NCBI GenBank assembly: GCA_900765975.1 | Contig: CAAFTS010000058.1 | Coordinates: 1 to 23,329, forward strand | Origin: Lachnospiraceae bacterium | GTDB lineage: Bacteria; Bacillota; Clostridia; Lachnospirales; Lachnospiraceae | Direction of reading: 5' to 3' | DNA length: 23,329 nucleotides | Shown here: one piece after another, positions 16,088 to 23,263 of the stretch | Layout of the letters: every line of letters starts with the position of its first letter | Position numbering within the stretch: the stretch's first letter is position 1 | Notes under the pieces: model-generated | The model's input: the letters and a program-made list of their open reading frames with translations, nothing else | Databases searched by the model: none | Told to the model about the DNA's origin: nothing | Program-made: the position numbers and the translations under genes

Positions 16088-18331
16088 CTAACTCTCTATG
16101 GAAAGGATTATCTTGCCTCCGGAAACCATATAAGTCCCACCGGACGTGATGCCGGTTGCTGAATAGGTGAAATAAAAATGAGCCTGATCCATCGTATAGG
16201 TATAATTCAGCCAGCTTCCGTCCTCGGCTTGTAAGTCCATGATGCCGTCAGGCCACAGCCGGATCACATAACGGCTGACGTTTTTCGTATTAGGCTCTGC
16301 AATTTCCAGCGTCCATTCGCCCAGCATAGAGGTTATGTCAAATTCCGATTGATTGGTCTGCGTTGATGAATTCTCTGGAACCGCAATCCCCAGCGCATTC
16401 AGCATATATTCCATATCTGTCTGGAGCGATTCCATCATTTCTTCCTTTATGTTTTCAAAATCATCATAGTAGGCAAACTGGGTATTTGTGTAAAACTGGG
16501 TCTCCTCGCATTTTGTAAATTCCATCCCATCCGGAAGCTGATTCATATAAAAGGCGTTGTTTTCATATTGATAGACTTCTCCAAATTCCCTATTCTCGTC
16601 GAAACCGTATAAATGAACATACACGGGATTTTGATCCAGAGAATCATATACCGGAACATACAGGTTTCCGCCATTTTGATAAAGGCAAAAGCTCATGGCA
16701 GCCTCATGAAACTCATCCCGGGTTTTTTGAGAAAAAAGCTTCACGACTCCGCCGTCCTCCACGGTATATACATCAACATACGGATGGACACCGCTTCCTT
16801 CCTCGGTATAGAGCATCACCAGTTCGGCAGTGCCATCCTGATTAAAATCCTTCAGGTCAATTTTGATCACGCCTTGTGCGTAGAATTCATTTTCGGATCC
16901 GCCAAACGAGAGGGGGCCAAACCTTTCCAGAGCGATTTCAACAATATTCGCATATAGCTCGGTGGTACTGACAGCCTCCTGATCCTCCGCTGAGGCGTCC
17001 TGATCGGATTCTCCAAAATAAATCATCGATCCGCCTTGCTTTACCCGGAAGAAGCAGTTATACCGATGGCTGGTGGAATCATCCTGCATCCAGCATGCAT
17101 CATTGGCTCCAGCATAAATCAAATCCGGGATCCCTTCAACCTCGTCAAAAATCGTTTCCTCCAGGGTCTCTGTATTGAGGAAGTGGAGGGTCATATCCTT
17201 ATAATAGTAGAGCCCATTCTCGGAAAGGCAAAATCTGTTATATACGTCATCATCATAGGACGCAAGGGTTTCGGTTTTGCCGTCGTTGACGTTTAACCGG
17301 TAAACATTGTCTCGGTCCGTATAATATAAGTAATCGCCTTGGGTAATAAAGGAAAAATACTTCTCCACGTCATCATCGTCTTGCGACGGCACGATCCCGA
17401 CTTCCTCTTCCTCGGAGTTTTCTGCTTTTCGATACAGGATTTCTCCCATCAGGTTATGCTCCACATCCGGGATAAGATAATAATAGTATCCGTCGTTATA
17501 CGCTACAAAGCAGGCAGGACCCTCAAGGCCAAGAAAATCTTCCTGTTTACACATCTCGCCGCTATTCAGATCCAGTCGGTAGAAGGAGTACCTGTTGCCG
17601 AAGATGAGATAGTCTTTAAAGAAGAAAGCGCCTTCCATTTGAGACAGTAAATCGCCATAGGTACTGAGCTGCTCATAGCTTACAAGAGTGCCGTTTTCCT
17701 TGCCGTCTTTGCTGAGCCAGTGGATTTCGTATTCTTCGTCGCCCTGTTCTGTGGCATTTGTGAATTCTATAAAGCAGATTTTATCGTTCCAGAGGAAGAT
17801 ACCGCCAAGAGAATACAGACTCCACCCATCGCCTTCAATTTCCTCTGCTTCATATAGAATCTCCGGCTGTCCGCTCAGATCATTGCGAACTCGCTTGATG
17901 CAGGGTTCCCAAGTTTCAGTCTCGCTTAGAAAATATGTGTACTGGTCATCGTAAACAACTGCGGAGTATCCCAGAGGGATAGAACCGCCACCGTATTCAG
18001 AATCGCCGTCTTTGGGACGGAACACAAAAATCAGCGCTACGGCAAGAATGACTGCCAGCAATACGCCGCCAAGAGAAAGGCCGATGATGAGCCCCTTTTT
18101 CGACTTCTTTTGAACCGGAGCCGCCGCGCCATAGCCTATTTGTCCATTAAAATTAGACTCCTGCATCAGCGGCTCCGGCTTTGGAACTTGGATGTTTTCC
18201 ACTTCATCCGGTCTGCCTGCCGGTCGCTGCGGCACCGGCGAAGCTTCTTGTGATATCGTTACAGGCGCTCCACATGCGCTGCAAAATTTTGCGTCTTCCG
18301 GCAAAGAATTTCCGCACTTTGAACAGAACAT
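16088..18331 (-). CDS. Zinc-ribbon, membrane-anchored large extracellular protein
   Basis: The protein is 747 aa from ATG at 18,331, 8 nt after GAGGAG. The frame continues 30 codons upstream but without a ribosome binding site. It opens with a zinc ribbon (Cys3, Cys6, Cys17, Cys20), a Pro-rich linker, and one transmembrane helix at about 81-105 preceded by KKSKK, so the remaining 640 residues should be outside. These begin with repeated Tyr/Asp-rich strands (YLYYTDRDNVYRL, NDGYYYYLI) like DUF5050-type beta-propellers. Near residue 490-505 is an EF-hand-like loop, DFNQDGTAEL. The last 75 residues look like a small beta-barrel similar to the 105-aa lipoprotein. It is the first and largest gene of the operon and the best candidate for an external sensor or scaffold. 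Binding partner unknown. Confidence 0.78.
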   Translation of the reverse strand: MFCSKCGNSLPEDAKFCSACGAPVTISQEASPVPQRPAGRPDEVENIQVPKPEPLMQESNFNGQIGYGAAAPVQKKSKKGLIIGLSLGGVLLAVILAVALIFVFRPKDGDSEYGGGSIPLGYSAVVYDDQYTYFLSETETWEPCIKRVRNDLSGQPEILYEAEEIEGDGWSLYSLGGIFLWNDKICFIEFTNATEQGDEEYEIHWLSKDGKENGTLVSYEQLSTYGDLLSQMEGAFFFKDYLIFGNRYSFYRLDLNSGEMCKQEDFLGLEGPACFVAYNDGYYYYLIPDVEHNLMGEILYRKAENSEEEEVGIVPSQDDDDVEKYFSFITQGDYLYYTDRDNVYRLNVNDGKTETLASYDDDVYNRFCLSENGLYYYKDMTLHFLNTETLEETIFDEVEGIPDLIYAGANDACWMQDDSTSHRYNCFFRVKQGGSMIYFGESDQDASAEDQEAVSTTELYANIVEIALERFGPLSFGGSENEFYAQGVIKIDLKDFNQDGTAELVMLYTEEGSGVHPYVDVYTVEDGGVVKLFSQKTRDEFHEAAMSFCLYQNGGNLYVPVYDSLDQNPVYVHLYGFDENREFGEVYQYENNAFYMNQLPDGMEFTKCEETQFYTNTQFAYYDDFENIKEEMMESLQTDMEYMLNALGIAVPENSSTQTNQSEFDITSMLGEWTLEIAEPNTKNVSRYVIRLWPDGIMDLQAEDGSWLNYTYTMDQAHFYFTYSATGITSGGTYMVSGGKIILSIES

Positions 18332-18389
18332 AATCTCTACTCCTCTCGCTTGCCGGAGACAAAAGCAGCCCCAGCTTATTTTCCATCCT

Positions 18390-18395
18390 ATTTTA
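18390..18395 (-). promoter_or_regulatory. Candidate -10 box of the zinc-ribbon operon
   Basis: The minus strand reads TAAAAT here, 59 nt before the start codon of the 747-aa gene. The -35 position at 17-nt spacing (18,413-18,418) is GC-rich and poor, and touches the outer arm of the dyad at 18,417-18,425. A weak -35 next to an operator suggests activator dependence. Assigned by position and match only. Confidence 0.35.
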
Positions 18396-18416
18396 CCTGA
18401 AGCGGCAAAAAAGCGC

Positions 18417-18483
18417 CCCACACAATCAGGTAGTTTCCAGAAGATATTTTGAAAATATTCCGCTCACTACCCTTTTGTGTGGG
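18417..18483. promoter_or_regulatory. 67-bp imperfect dyad between divergent operons, putative operator or hairpin
   Basis: Three pairs of arms are nested. The outer pair is CCCACACAA (18,417-18,425) with TTGTGTGGG (18,475-18,483). The middle pair is GGTAGT (18,429-18,434) with ACTACC (18,466-18,471). The inner pair is ATATTTT (18,444-18,450) with AAAATAT (18,452-18,458). The outer and middle pairs share exactly the same centre (18,450) and the inner is one base off. On the minus strand the outer arm is followed by GCGC and six Ts, so as RNA it could also act as a terminator or attenuator. Confidence 0.65.
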
Positions 18484-18502
18484 TACGAAGTCGGCTTTTT
18501 GA

Positions 18503-18511
18503 TGCTATAAT
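18503..18511 (+). promoter_or_regulatory. Extended -10 promoter of the two-component operon
   Basis: TGCTATAAT has a perfect TATAAT (18,506-18,511) with the TG of an extended -10. At 17-nt spacing the -35 hexamer (18,483-18,488) is poor and overlaps the last base of the dyad arm. The AAGGGGGG ribosome binding site and the ATG at 18,573 follow. Confidence 0.65.
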
Positions 18512-18572
18512 ATCCTTAACATGTTCTAACTGTATCCATCGGCTGGAACTATCTTTTGTAAGGGGGGATAGG

Positions 18573-20213
18573 ATGAGCGAGCGTAAAAAATCCGTTGTCC
18601 GGCTTTTTTTGGCAGCGGCGCTGTTGTTTGCAGTCTCCGCATACCGGCAGATCAGCATGCGGTGCTTGCCAGAGGATCTCCTGCGGCCATATCTTGTCTG
18701 GACGGTCTATATGCTGCTACTCTTCGGCTGGCAGCATACCATTACAACAAAAATCACCCAGAAAGCTATGCGTAGCCACCTGACTGCACAGAATATCGTC
18801 AGTATCCTGTATTTAACGGTTCGCTTCATTCAGGATGCATTCCTCTATGTCCATATCCCATGGATGCGCTTTACCGGATACTTTATCAATATTGCGGCTA
18901 TTTTTATCCCACTGTTCGGGCTTTACGGCGCATTCTATCTCGGCACGTCGGAGGATTACCGAATCAGCAAAAAGTGGTATCTGCTTCTGATACCGGCTTG
19001 TTTTTTGAGTGTGATGGCACTGACCAACGATTTGCATCATTTTTTCTATTACATTATGCCGGAGGAATCCCAGCCGAATCTGTATTTTCACCCATATATC
19101 GGTACCTATATCATCTATCTGTGGGGATTGTGGATGATTGGGTATCAAGTATATGTAATCTACCGGCGCAACGGCACGACAAAGTCAGATTCTCTTTACC
19201 GGAAGCTGATTCCCTTTTATGAACCGATTCTACTGCTCCTGTTCAGTATTCCATATGCGGCGACGGCATACGTGGTTCGATTTGAGCTTGTGGAATATTC
19301 GGCAGGGCTGATTTTTATTCTTGTGCTTTGCTGGCAGCTCTATATCCTCACCGGACTGATTCCCGTGAACACGCAGTACGAGGAAGTGTTCCGGCGGTCT
19401 ACGGTGGCAATGCAGATTCTTTCCCCAAGTGGGGAGACGATTGCAGCATCGGGAAATGCGGTGGAAATCACGCCTGCAATCCTCGAAGCCCTAAAGCGGG
19501 AGCAGCAATTTTCGTCTACGGAAGATATTACCATGCATCTGCACCCTATTCCGGGCGGATGCATGATCTGGCAAACAGACCTCTCGCAGATCAACCATTC
19601 TTTACGGGAGCTTCAGAAACTGAATGCGGAGCTGGAAGAAGAACAAGATCTGTTGGCACAGGAAATCCGCCTCCAATCGGACGAAGCAAGTGTTCAGGCA
19701 CGCAACGATATTTACGACAGCCTGTCGGCGGAGGTGGCCGGGCAGCTTACCTTACTGACAGAGCTTTTATCGAAAGAATCCCTTTCAGAGAATGATTGGG
19801 ACCGCATCTGCCTCATCGGCACATATATCAAGCGGTTTAGCAACTTGCGGCTCACTTATCAGGAGCAACAGACGATTCCGATGGGTGATTTGGCGCTCAG
19901 CTTACAGGATATGACGAAATGTATGAAGAATCTTGGAATCAGGGCAAGCTTGGACTTTTGCCCCACATCGAATTTAGAACCAGAGCTTATTCTTCTGATT
20001 ATGAAAGTCTTAGAAGCGCTTCTGGAGGAGACAGATTTCCCTCTAACTTCTGTGGCAATCCAAATCAGCGATACGGTTTGCTTTGAGATTGCCGGTATAG
20101 ATCACGAGTTTGTTCCTCGCTCTTTAGAGGGAGGATATTATCTTCAGGCAGAAAAATTCCCGGCGGGCTATCGGCTTCTGCTCTTGCAGGAGGGAGAGGT
20201 GGTGCAGTCATGA
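18573..20213 (+). CDS. 7TM sensor with degenerate histidine-kinase core
   Basis: The protein is 546 aa from ATG at 18,573, behind AAGGGGGG; the frame is open 32 codons upstream but those precede the ribosome binding site. Residues 1-260 hold about seven transmembrane helices with the motif MALTNDLHHFFYY, typical of the histidine-kinase N-terminal 7TM region. A PAS-like linker (about 275-340), a coiled coil (SLRELQKLNAELEEEQDLL) and a dimerisation helix pair follow. The H-box reads ARNDIYDSL, with Tyr381 where the phospho-accepting His should be. No N, D or G box of an ATPase domain is recognisable in the last 120 residues. It therefore probably senses a signal in the membrane but cannot act as a kinase alone. 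The next gene overlaps it by ATGA and encodes an intact kinase, so the two likely form one receptor. Confidence 0.8.
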   Translation: MSERKKSVVRLFLAAALLFAVSAYRQISMRCLPEDLLRPYLVWTVYMLLLFGWQHTITTKITQKAMRSHLTAQNIVSILYLTVRFIQDAFLYVHIPWMRFTGYFINIAAIFIPLFGLYGAFYLGTSEDYRISKKWYLLLIPACFLSVMALTNDLHHFFYYIMPEESQPNLYFHPYIGTYIIYLWGLWMIGYQVYVIYRRNGTTKSDSLYRKLIPFYEPILLLLFSIPYAATAYVVRFELVEYSAGLIFILVLCWQLYILTGLIPVNTQYEEVFRRSTVAMQILSPSGETIAASGNAVEITPAILEALKREQQFSSTEDITMHLHPIPGGCMIWQTDLSQINHSLRELQKLNAELEEEQDLLAQEIRLQSDEASVQARNDIYDSLSAEVAGQLTLLTELLSKESLSENDWDRICLIGTYIKRFSNLRLTYQEQQTIPMGDLALSLQDMTKCMKNLGIRASLDFCPTSNLEPELILLIMKVLEALLEETDFPLTSVAIQISDTVCFEIAGIDHEFVPRSLEGGYYLQAEKFPAGYRLLLLQEGEVVQS

Positions 20214-21241
20214 AAAAGAATACATCAGCCAAAATGATTAAAAAAGCCATCGACTCTTATCCCGGCGGAATCTGCTTCTCTGCATTGGATGGGCGGGTCA
20301 TTCTTGTTAATGAGAAGATGAACAAGCTGGTGCTGGAGCTGACCGGACATACGATTCTAAACGCAAAGGCAGCATGGGAGGAACTCGCAAACTTTGCTAA
20401 TAACGGCAAGGCGGAAAAGCTAACCCAATCCTGGCTGCCGAAAGACTCGAATAATGAAAATGAGAATATCCACCGACAAATGTTCTTTCGTTTCTCCGAC
20501 CGCTCGGTCTGGCGTTTTGAGCTGAGATTTCTTGATTCCAATACCGTTCAGATCGAGGCGGCAAAAATTACAGAGCTCTACCGGCTCAGCGAAGAGCTGT
20601 ACGAGAACACCATCCAACTACAGGAGATGCAGAAACGGCAGAAAAACTTGCTGGACAGCATTGTGGAAGTTAATTTGAATAAAGAGATTCTTTCCGCTAA
20701 AATGCATATCCATGATGAGCTGGGGCACTGTTTGTTGGCTACCACCAAAGCAATCACGGAAGACAGTTTGGCTGAGAATGCCGACACGCTGCGGAAAAGC
20801 TGGAACAGCACCATTCACGATTTCTCCAATATTTCTACTGTATGGACGGTTCCCGACTCCTCTCTGCAGTCTGAACTGATGCAGGTGGCGGAGTTGATTG
20901 GCTGCAAGGTCATATTCTCTGGGAAACAGCCCACCCAGCGCAAAGCACTACAGCTTTTGTATGCCGCCATTCGGGAGGCGCTCACCAATGCGGTACGCCA
21001 TGCAAATGCTACGGAATTGATGGTAAAAATCGAGCGAGACGAGAAAAGTTATCACATAGAGATATCCGACAACGGTAGTGCGTCTGTTTCAAACATTACA
21101 GAAGGCAACGGCCTTAGTGCATTGCGGCAACGATTAGAACATGAGGGTGCCTCCTTAAAGGTGCTCTGCGACAATAGCGTTTCTCTTATTATCGATATTC
21201 CCTTTGATTTGGATGAATCCCAGAAAGGAGGACGGAAATGA
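20210..21241 (+). CDS. Soluble PAS-containing histidine kinase (DesK/NarX type)
   Basis: The 343-aa protein has no transmembrane helix. A PAS-like domain covers about residues 10-125 (GICFSALDGRVILVNEKM). The HisKA_3-type H-box is HIHDELGHCLL with His168 as phospho-acceptor. The HATPase domain has an N-box REALTNAVRHA (Asn260), a D-box ISDNG (Asp287) and a glycine box GNGLSALRQRL. All key residues for autophosphorylation are present. It overlaps the 7TM sensor by ATGA and the response regulator by ATGA, so the three are tightly coupled. I infer that it docks on the membrane sensor, which lacks a working phosphorylation site, and passes phosphate to the regulator. Confidence 0.87.
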   Translation: MKKNTSAKMIKKAIDSYPGGICFSALDGRVILVNEKMNKLVLELTGHTILNAKAAWEELANFANNGKAEKLTQSWLPKDSNNENENIHRQMFFRFSDRSVWRFELRFLDSNTVQIEAAKITELYRLSEELYENTIQLQEMQKRQKNLLDSIVEVNLNKEILSAKMHIHDELGHCLLATTKAITEDSLAENADTLRKSWNSTIHDFSNISTVWTVPDSSLQSELMQVAELIGCKVIFSGKQPTQRKALQLLYAAIREALTNAVRHANATELMVKIERDEKSYHIEISDNGSASVSNITEGNGLSALRQRLEHEGASLKVLCDNSVSLIIDIPFDLDESQKGGRK

Positions 21242-21861
21242 TACAGGTTTTAGTAGTAGAAGATTCCAGGATTACACGGGACGCAATTGAGAGCCAGATT
21301 GCCAAATCAGAAAAATATGTCCTGTACGCCTCCATAGAAAATGCGGCGAATGCAGAAATAGCCTGTCTTCGCGGGCGTGTCGATTTGATTCTGATGGATG
21401 TCTGTACCGCCAAAGATGAATCCGGTCTGAAAGCTGCGGTAAAGATCAAGCAGTACAACCCTAAAATCAAGATCATCATTATGACCTCCATGCCGGAGCA
21501 TTCCTTTATTCAGAAGGCGAAAGCGTGTGGTTGTAACGGCTTTTGGTATAAGGAATATGGCAGCACTGCTTTGATGGAGGTTTGCGACCGGGTGATGAAT
21601 GGCGAATTTGTTTATCCCGAGGACACACCGGTGATTCGCATTGGGTATAGCAACAGCACTGAGTTTACCGATCGGGAATTTGATATTATCCGAGAGCTGG
21701 CGCAAGGCAGAAAATACGAGGAGATTGCAGCGGATCTTGGCATTACACCTAATACCGTCAAGTACCACATCAAGAATATTTTGCAGAAAACGGGCTACCA
21801 GAATACTTTACAGCTAGTGGCCGAGGTGGTAGAAAAACGGCTGATTTTGCCGAAATATTGA
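21238..21861 (+). CDS. NarL/LuxR-family response regulator
   Basis: The 207-aa protein has an N-terminal receiver domain: acidic pair Glu8 and Asp9, phospho-acceptor Asp54 (ILMDVC), Thr83 (IMTSM) and Lys105 (WYKEYG). The C-terminal HTH (about 142-200) has the GerE/LuxR pattern TDREFDIIRELAQGRKYEEI and ITPNTVKYHIKNIL. It is coupled to the kinase by ATGA overlap. Its likely targets are the two divergent promoters around the 67-bp dyad, including its own; this is inferred from location. A decayed copy of the last 28 codons lies downstream at 22,691-22,779. Confidence 0.88.
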   Translation: MIQVLVVEDSRITRDAIESQIAKSEKYVLYASIENAANAEIACLRGRVDLILMDVCTAKDESGLKAAVKIKQYNPKIKIIIMTSMPEHSFIQKAKACGCNGFWYKEYGSTALMEVCDRVMNGEFVYPEDTPVIRIGYSNSTEFTDREFDIIRELAQGRKYEEIAADLGITPNTVKYHIKNILQKTGYQNTLQLVAEVVEKRLILPKY

Positions 21862-21875
21862 GGAGGAGAAAAAAC

Positions 21876-22640
21876 ATGAAAAGAAAGTTTTTACAGATTT
21901 TGTCCGTTTTATTGATTATGTCGTTACTTTTAATGGGATGCTCTCAACGGAATATACAAGATTCTGAACCATCTACCAGTGATAATACGCAAGAAGAAAA
22001 TACTCAGACGGAACAAACGGAACAAACAAATGAAACTACAGCTAATGCGGCATCTAAAGATTCATTAAGAGTTTGTGATACGCCTCTGTTTTCTTTTGAA
22101 CTGCCAGAGGATGCGTATTACAAAGGATTTAGGGAGGAAGATGACTTCAATGGTACTGGCTACCATTCGGTTTCAGAGGACTTCTATAACGAATATGCTG
22201 AATATATGAAAAATTACTACAAAGTTGAAGACTTTGAAGACGACAACGCTACAAAAAATGATCAAATTCTGCGAGATAAAGAGCATTTGTGGTTTGATAT
22301 TTATCATGGTAAATATATATACGATGCTGTTAATGAATTATCTGATCCTTATGAAATTGCGAAAGCATCATACAAGAGCTATCTTGAAACGGGTTACGCT
22401 CCCGACACAGAAGTTCGATGGTCTGAAATCATTATTGACGGTGTTACAGCCTACCGTATTGAAGTTTATCCAGATCTTTCTTATCCTTCTGAAAAATTTG
22501 GAGGAATGCCAGGAGAATCTACGGACTATATCTATTTTACTGGGCCACAAGGAGAGCCTTTCGGTATGACAATTCATTATCTGGATGAATCCGATCATGA
22601 GGCTACTCAATATCTGTTTGACCATTTTTACTTTAAATAA
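21876..22640 (+). CDS. Putative lipoprotein of the two-component operon
   Basis: The protein is 254 aa from ATG at 21,876, behind GAGGAGGAG that overlaps the regulator stop. The N-terminus MKRKFLQILSVLLIMSLLLM leads to the lipobox MGC (Cys at residue 23 or so). Next comes a low-complexity acidic linker (QTEQTEQTNET) and a soluble domain of about 185 residues with many Tyr, Asp and Glu. I do not recognise the domain. It is visibly more AT-rich than the regulator genes before it. As the last gene of the sensor operon it may be the external ligand-binding partner of the 7TM sensor, or an output of the pathway. The Thr-Glu-Gln repeats are encoded by a short imperfect tandem repeat. Confidence 0.78.
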   Translation: MKRKFLQILSVLLIMSLLLMGCSQRNIQDSEPSTSDNTQEENTQTEQTEQTNETTANAASKDSLRVCDTPLFSFELPEDAYYKGFREEDDFNGTGYHSVSEDFYNEYAEYMKNYYKVEDFEDDNATKNDQILRDKEHLWFDIYHGKYIYDAVNELSDPYEIAKASYKSYLETGYAPDTEVRWSEIIIDGVTAYRIEVYPDLSYPSEKFGGMPGESTDYIYFTGPQGEPFGMTIHYLDESDHEATQYLFDHFYFK

Positions 22641-22653
22641 TAAATAGAGCGTT

Positions 22654-22684
22654 GAGGTATTTGGCTTGTTAAGTCAAATACCTC
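22654..22684 (+). terminator. Hairpin after the lipoprotein gene, probable terminator
   Basis: GAGGTATTTG (22,654-22,663) pairs perfectly with CAAATACCTC (22,675-22,684). Inside it a G-T pair and CTT/AAG extend the stem to a 3-nt loop. It lies 14 nt past the lipoprotein stop. The following bases are CACACTTAGAATCTTTT, so the T-run is late and weak; it could be an intrinsic terminator of low strength. Confidence 0.55.
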
Positions 22685-22690
22685 CACACT

Positions 22691-22779
22691 TAGAATCTTT
22701 TATAAAAAGTTTGTCGTCAGAACACCCTGCAGTAGTAGCCGAGATAGTGGAAAAGCGATTGATCCTACCGAGATATTAA
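22691..22779 (+). pseudogene. Decayed tail of a second LuxR-family response regulator
   Basis: Translated in two frames, this stretch matches the last 28 residues of the response regulator encoded at 21,238-21,861. The upstream half reads NLL-stop-KVCRQNTLQ against NILQKTGYQNTLQ. After a 1-nt deletion the second half reads VVAEIVEKRLILPRY then stop, against LVAEVVEKRLILPKY then stop. In the last 45 bases 33 are identical by eye and all differences are transitions, mostly at third positions. The copy thus diverged while still under protein-level selection, then lost its upstream part. Hence it is a relic of a paralogous regulator, not a recent duplicate. Confidence 0.75.
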
Positions 22780-22810
22780 CACTAGACTTCCTGCAAAATA
22801 TGCCGTAAGC

Positions 22811-22816
22811 TATACT
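22811..22816 (+). promoter_or_regulatory. Possible -10 box of the DUF3232-like gene
   Basis: TATACT lies 24 nt before the start codon. The best -35 at 17-nt spacing (TTCCTG) is weak. The gene lies beyond a probable terminator, so a promoter is needed somewhere here, but this assignment is tentative. Confidence 0.3.
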
Positions 22817-22840
22817 TCTAAAAAGGAAGGTGGGGTTATT

Positions 22841-23263
22841 ATGGTTTGCACTTATGAAGAATATTTGAAACAGCCAAAAGCAATTTCATTTGAAAAAATG
22901 CAGATGATTCATGCGGAAATGCTTGCCGAGATTGGCGCAGACACGGAAGCGCTAGAGCTATATGACGAGTTGATAAAGATTGCGACTCGCTATGCTGCAA
23001 TCCGAGCAAATTGGCCATTGCTTAGCCGCGAGGAGAAAAACGAGCAAGACTCCGGCAGGACTTCCTGTCACAACTCTGTGATAACGCATTTTAACATGCT
23101 GGCACGTTATTTAAAACAGCAAGGCAAAACCGCCACATGGCGTAACGAGCTTGGCTACGAAGAAGATGATCCGTATAACCGCAAAGCCATCGGCGACTTC
23201 GCCTGCTATCTGGCTTTTGTGAATGGAATAAATGCAGGATATCGAGTAGGAGGGAGTGATTAG
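22841..23263 (+). CDS. DUF3232-like protein, C-terminus interrupted by a group II intron
   Basis: The 140-codon frame starts with ATG behind GGAAGG. The central part (RTSCHNSVITHFNMLARYL, then TATWRNELGYEEDD and KAIGDFACYLAFVNG) has the pattern I associate with DUF3232, a family of unknown function; this is from memory and tentative. The native coding sequence ends at about residue 133. From base 23,241 the frame runs into the 3' end of an antisense group II intron, which supplies the last seven codons (YRVGGSD) and the stop. Because the intron is on the opposite strand it cannot be spliced from this mRNA, so the gene is probably truncated. The rest of it should lie on the far side of the intron. 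Confidence 0.65.
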   Translation: MVCTYEEYLKQPKAISFEKMQMIHAEMLAEIGADTEALELYDELIKIATRYAAIRANWPLLSREEKNEQDSGRTSCHNSVITHFNMLARYLKQQGKTATWRNELGYEEDDPYNRKAIGDFACYLAFVNGINAGYRVGGSD

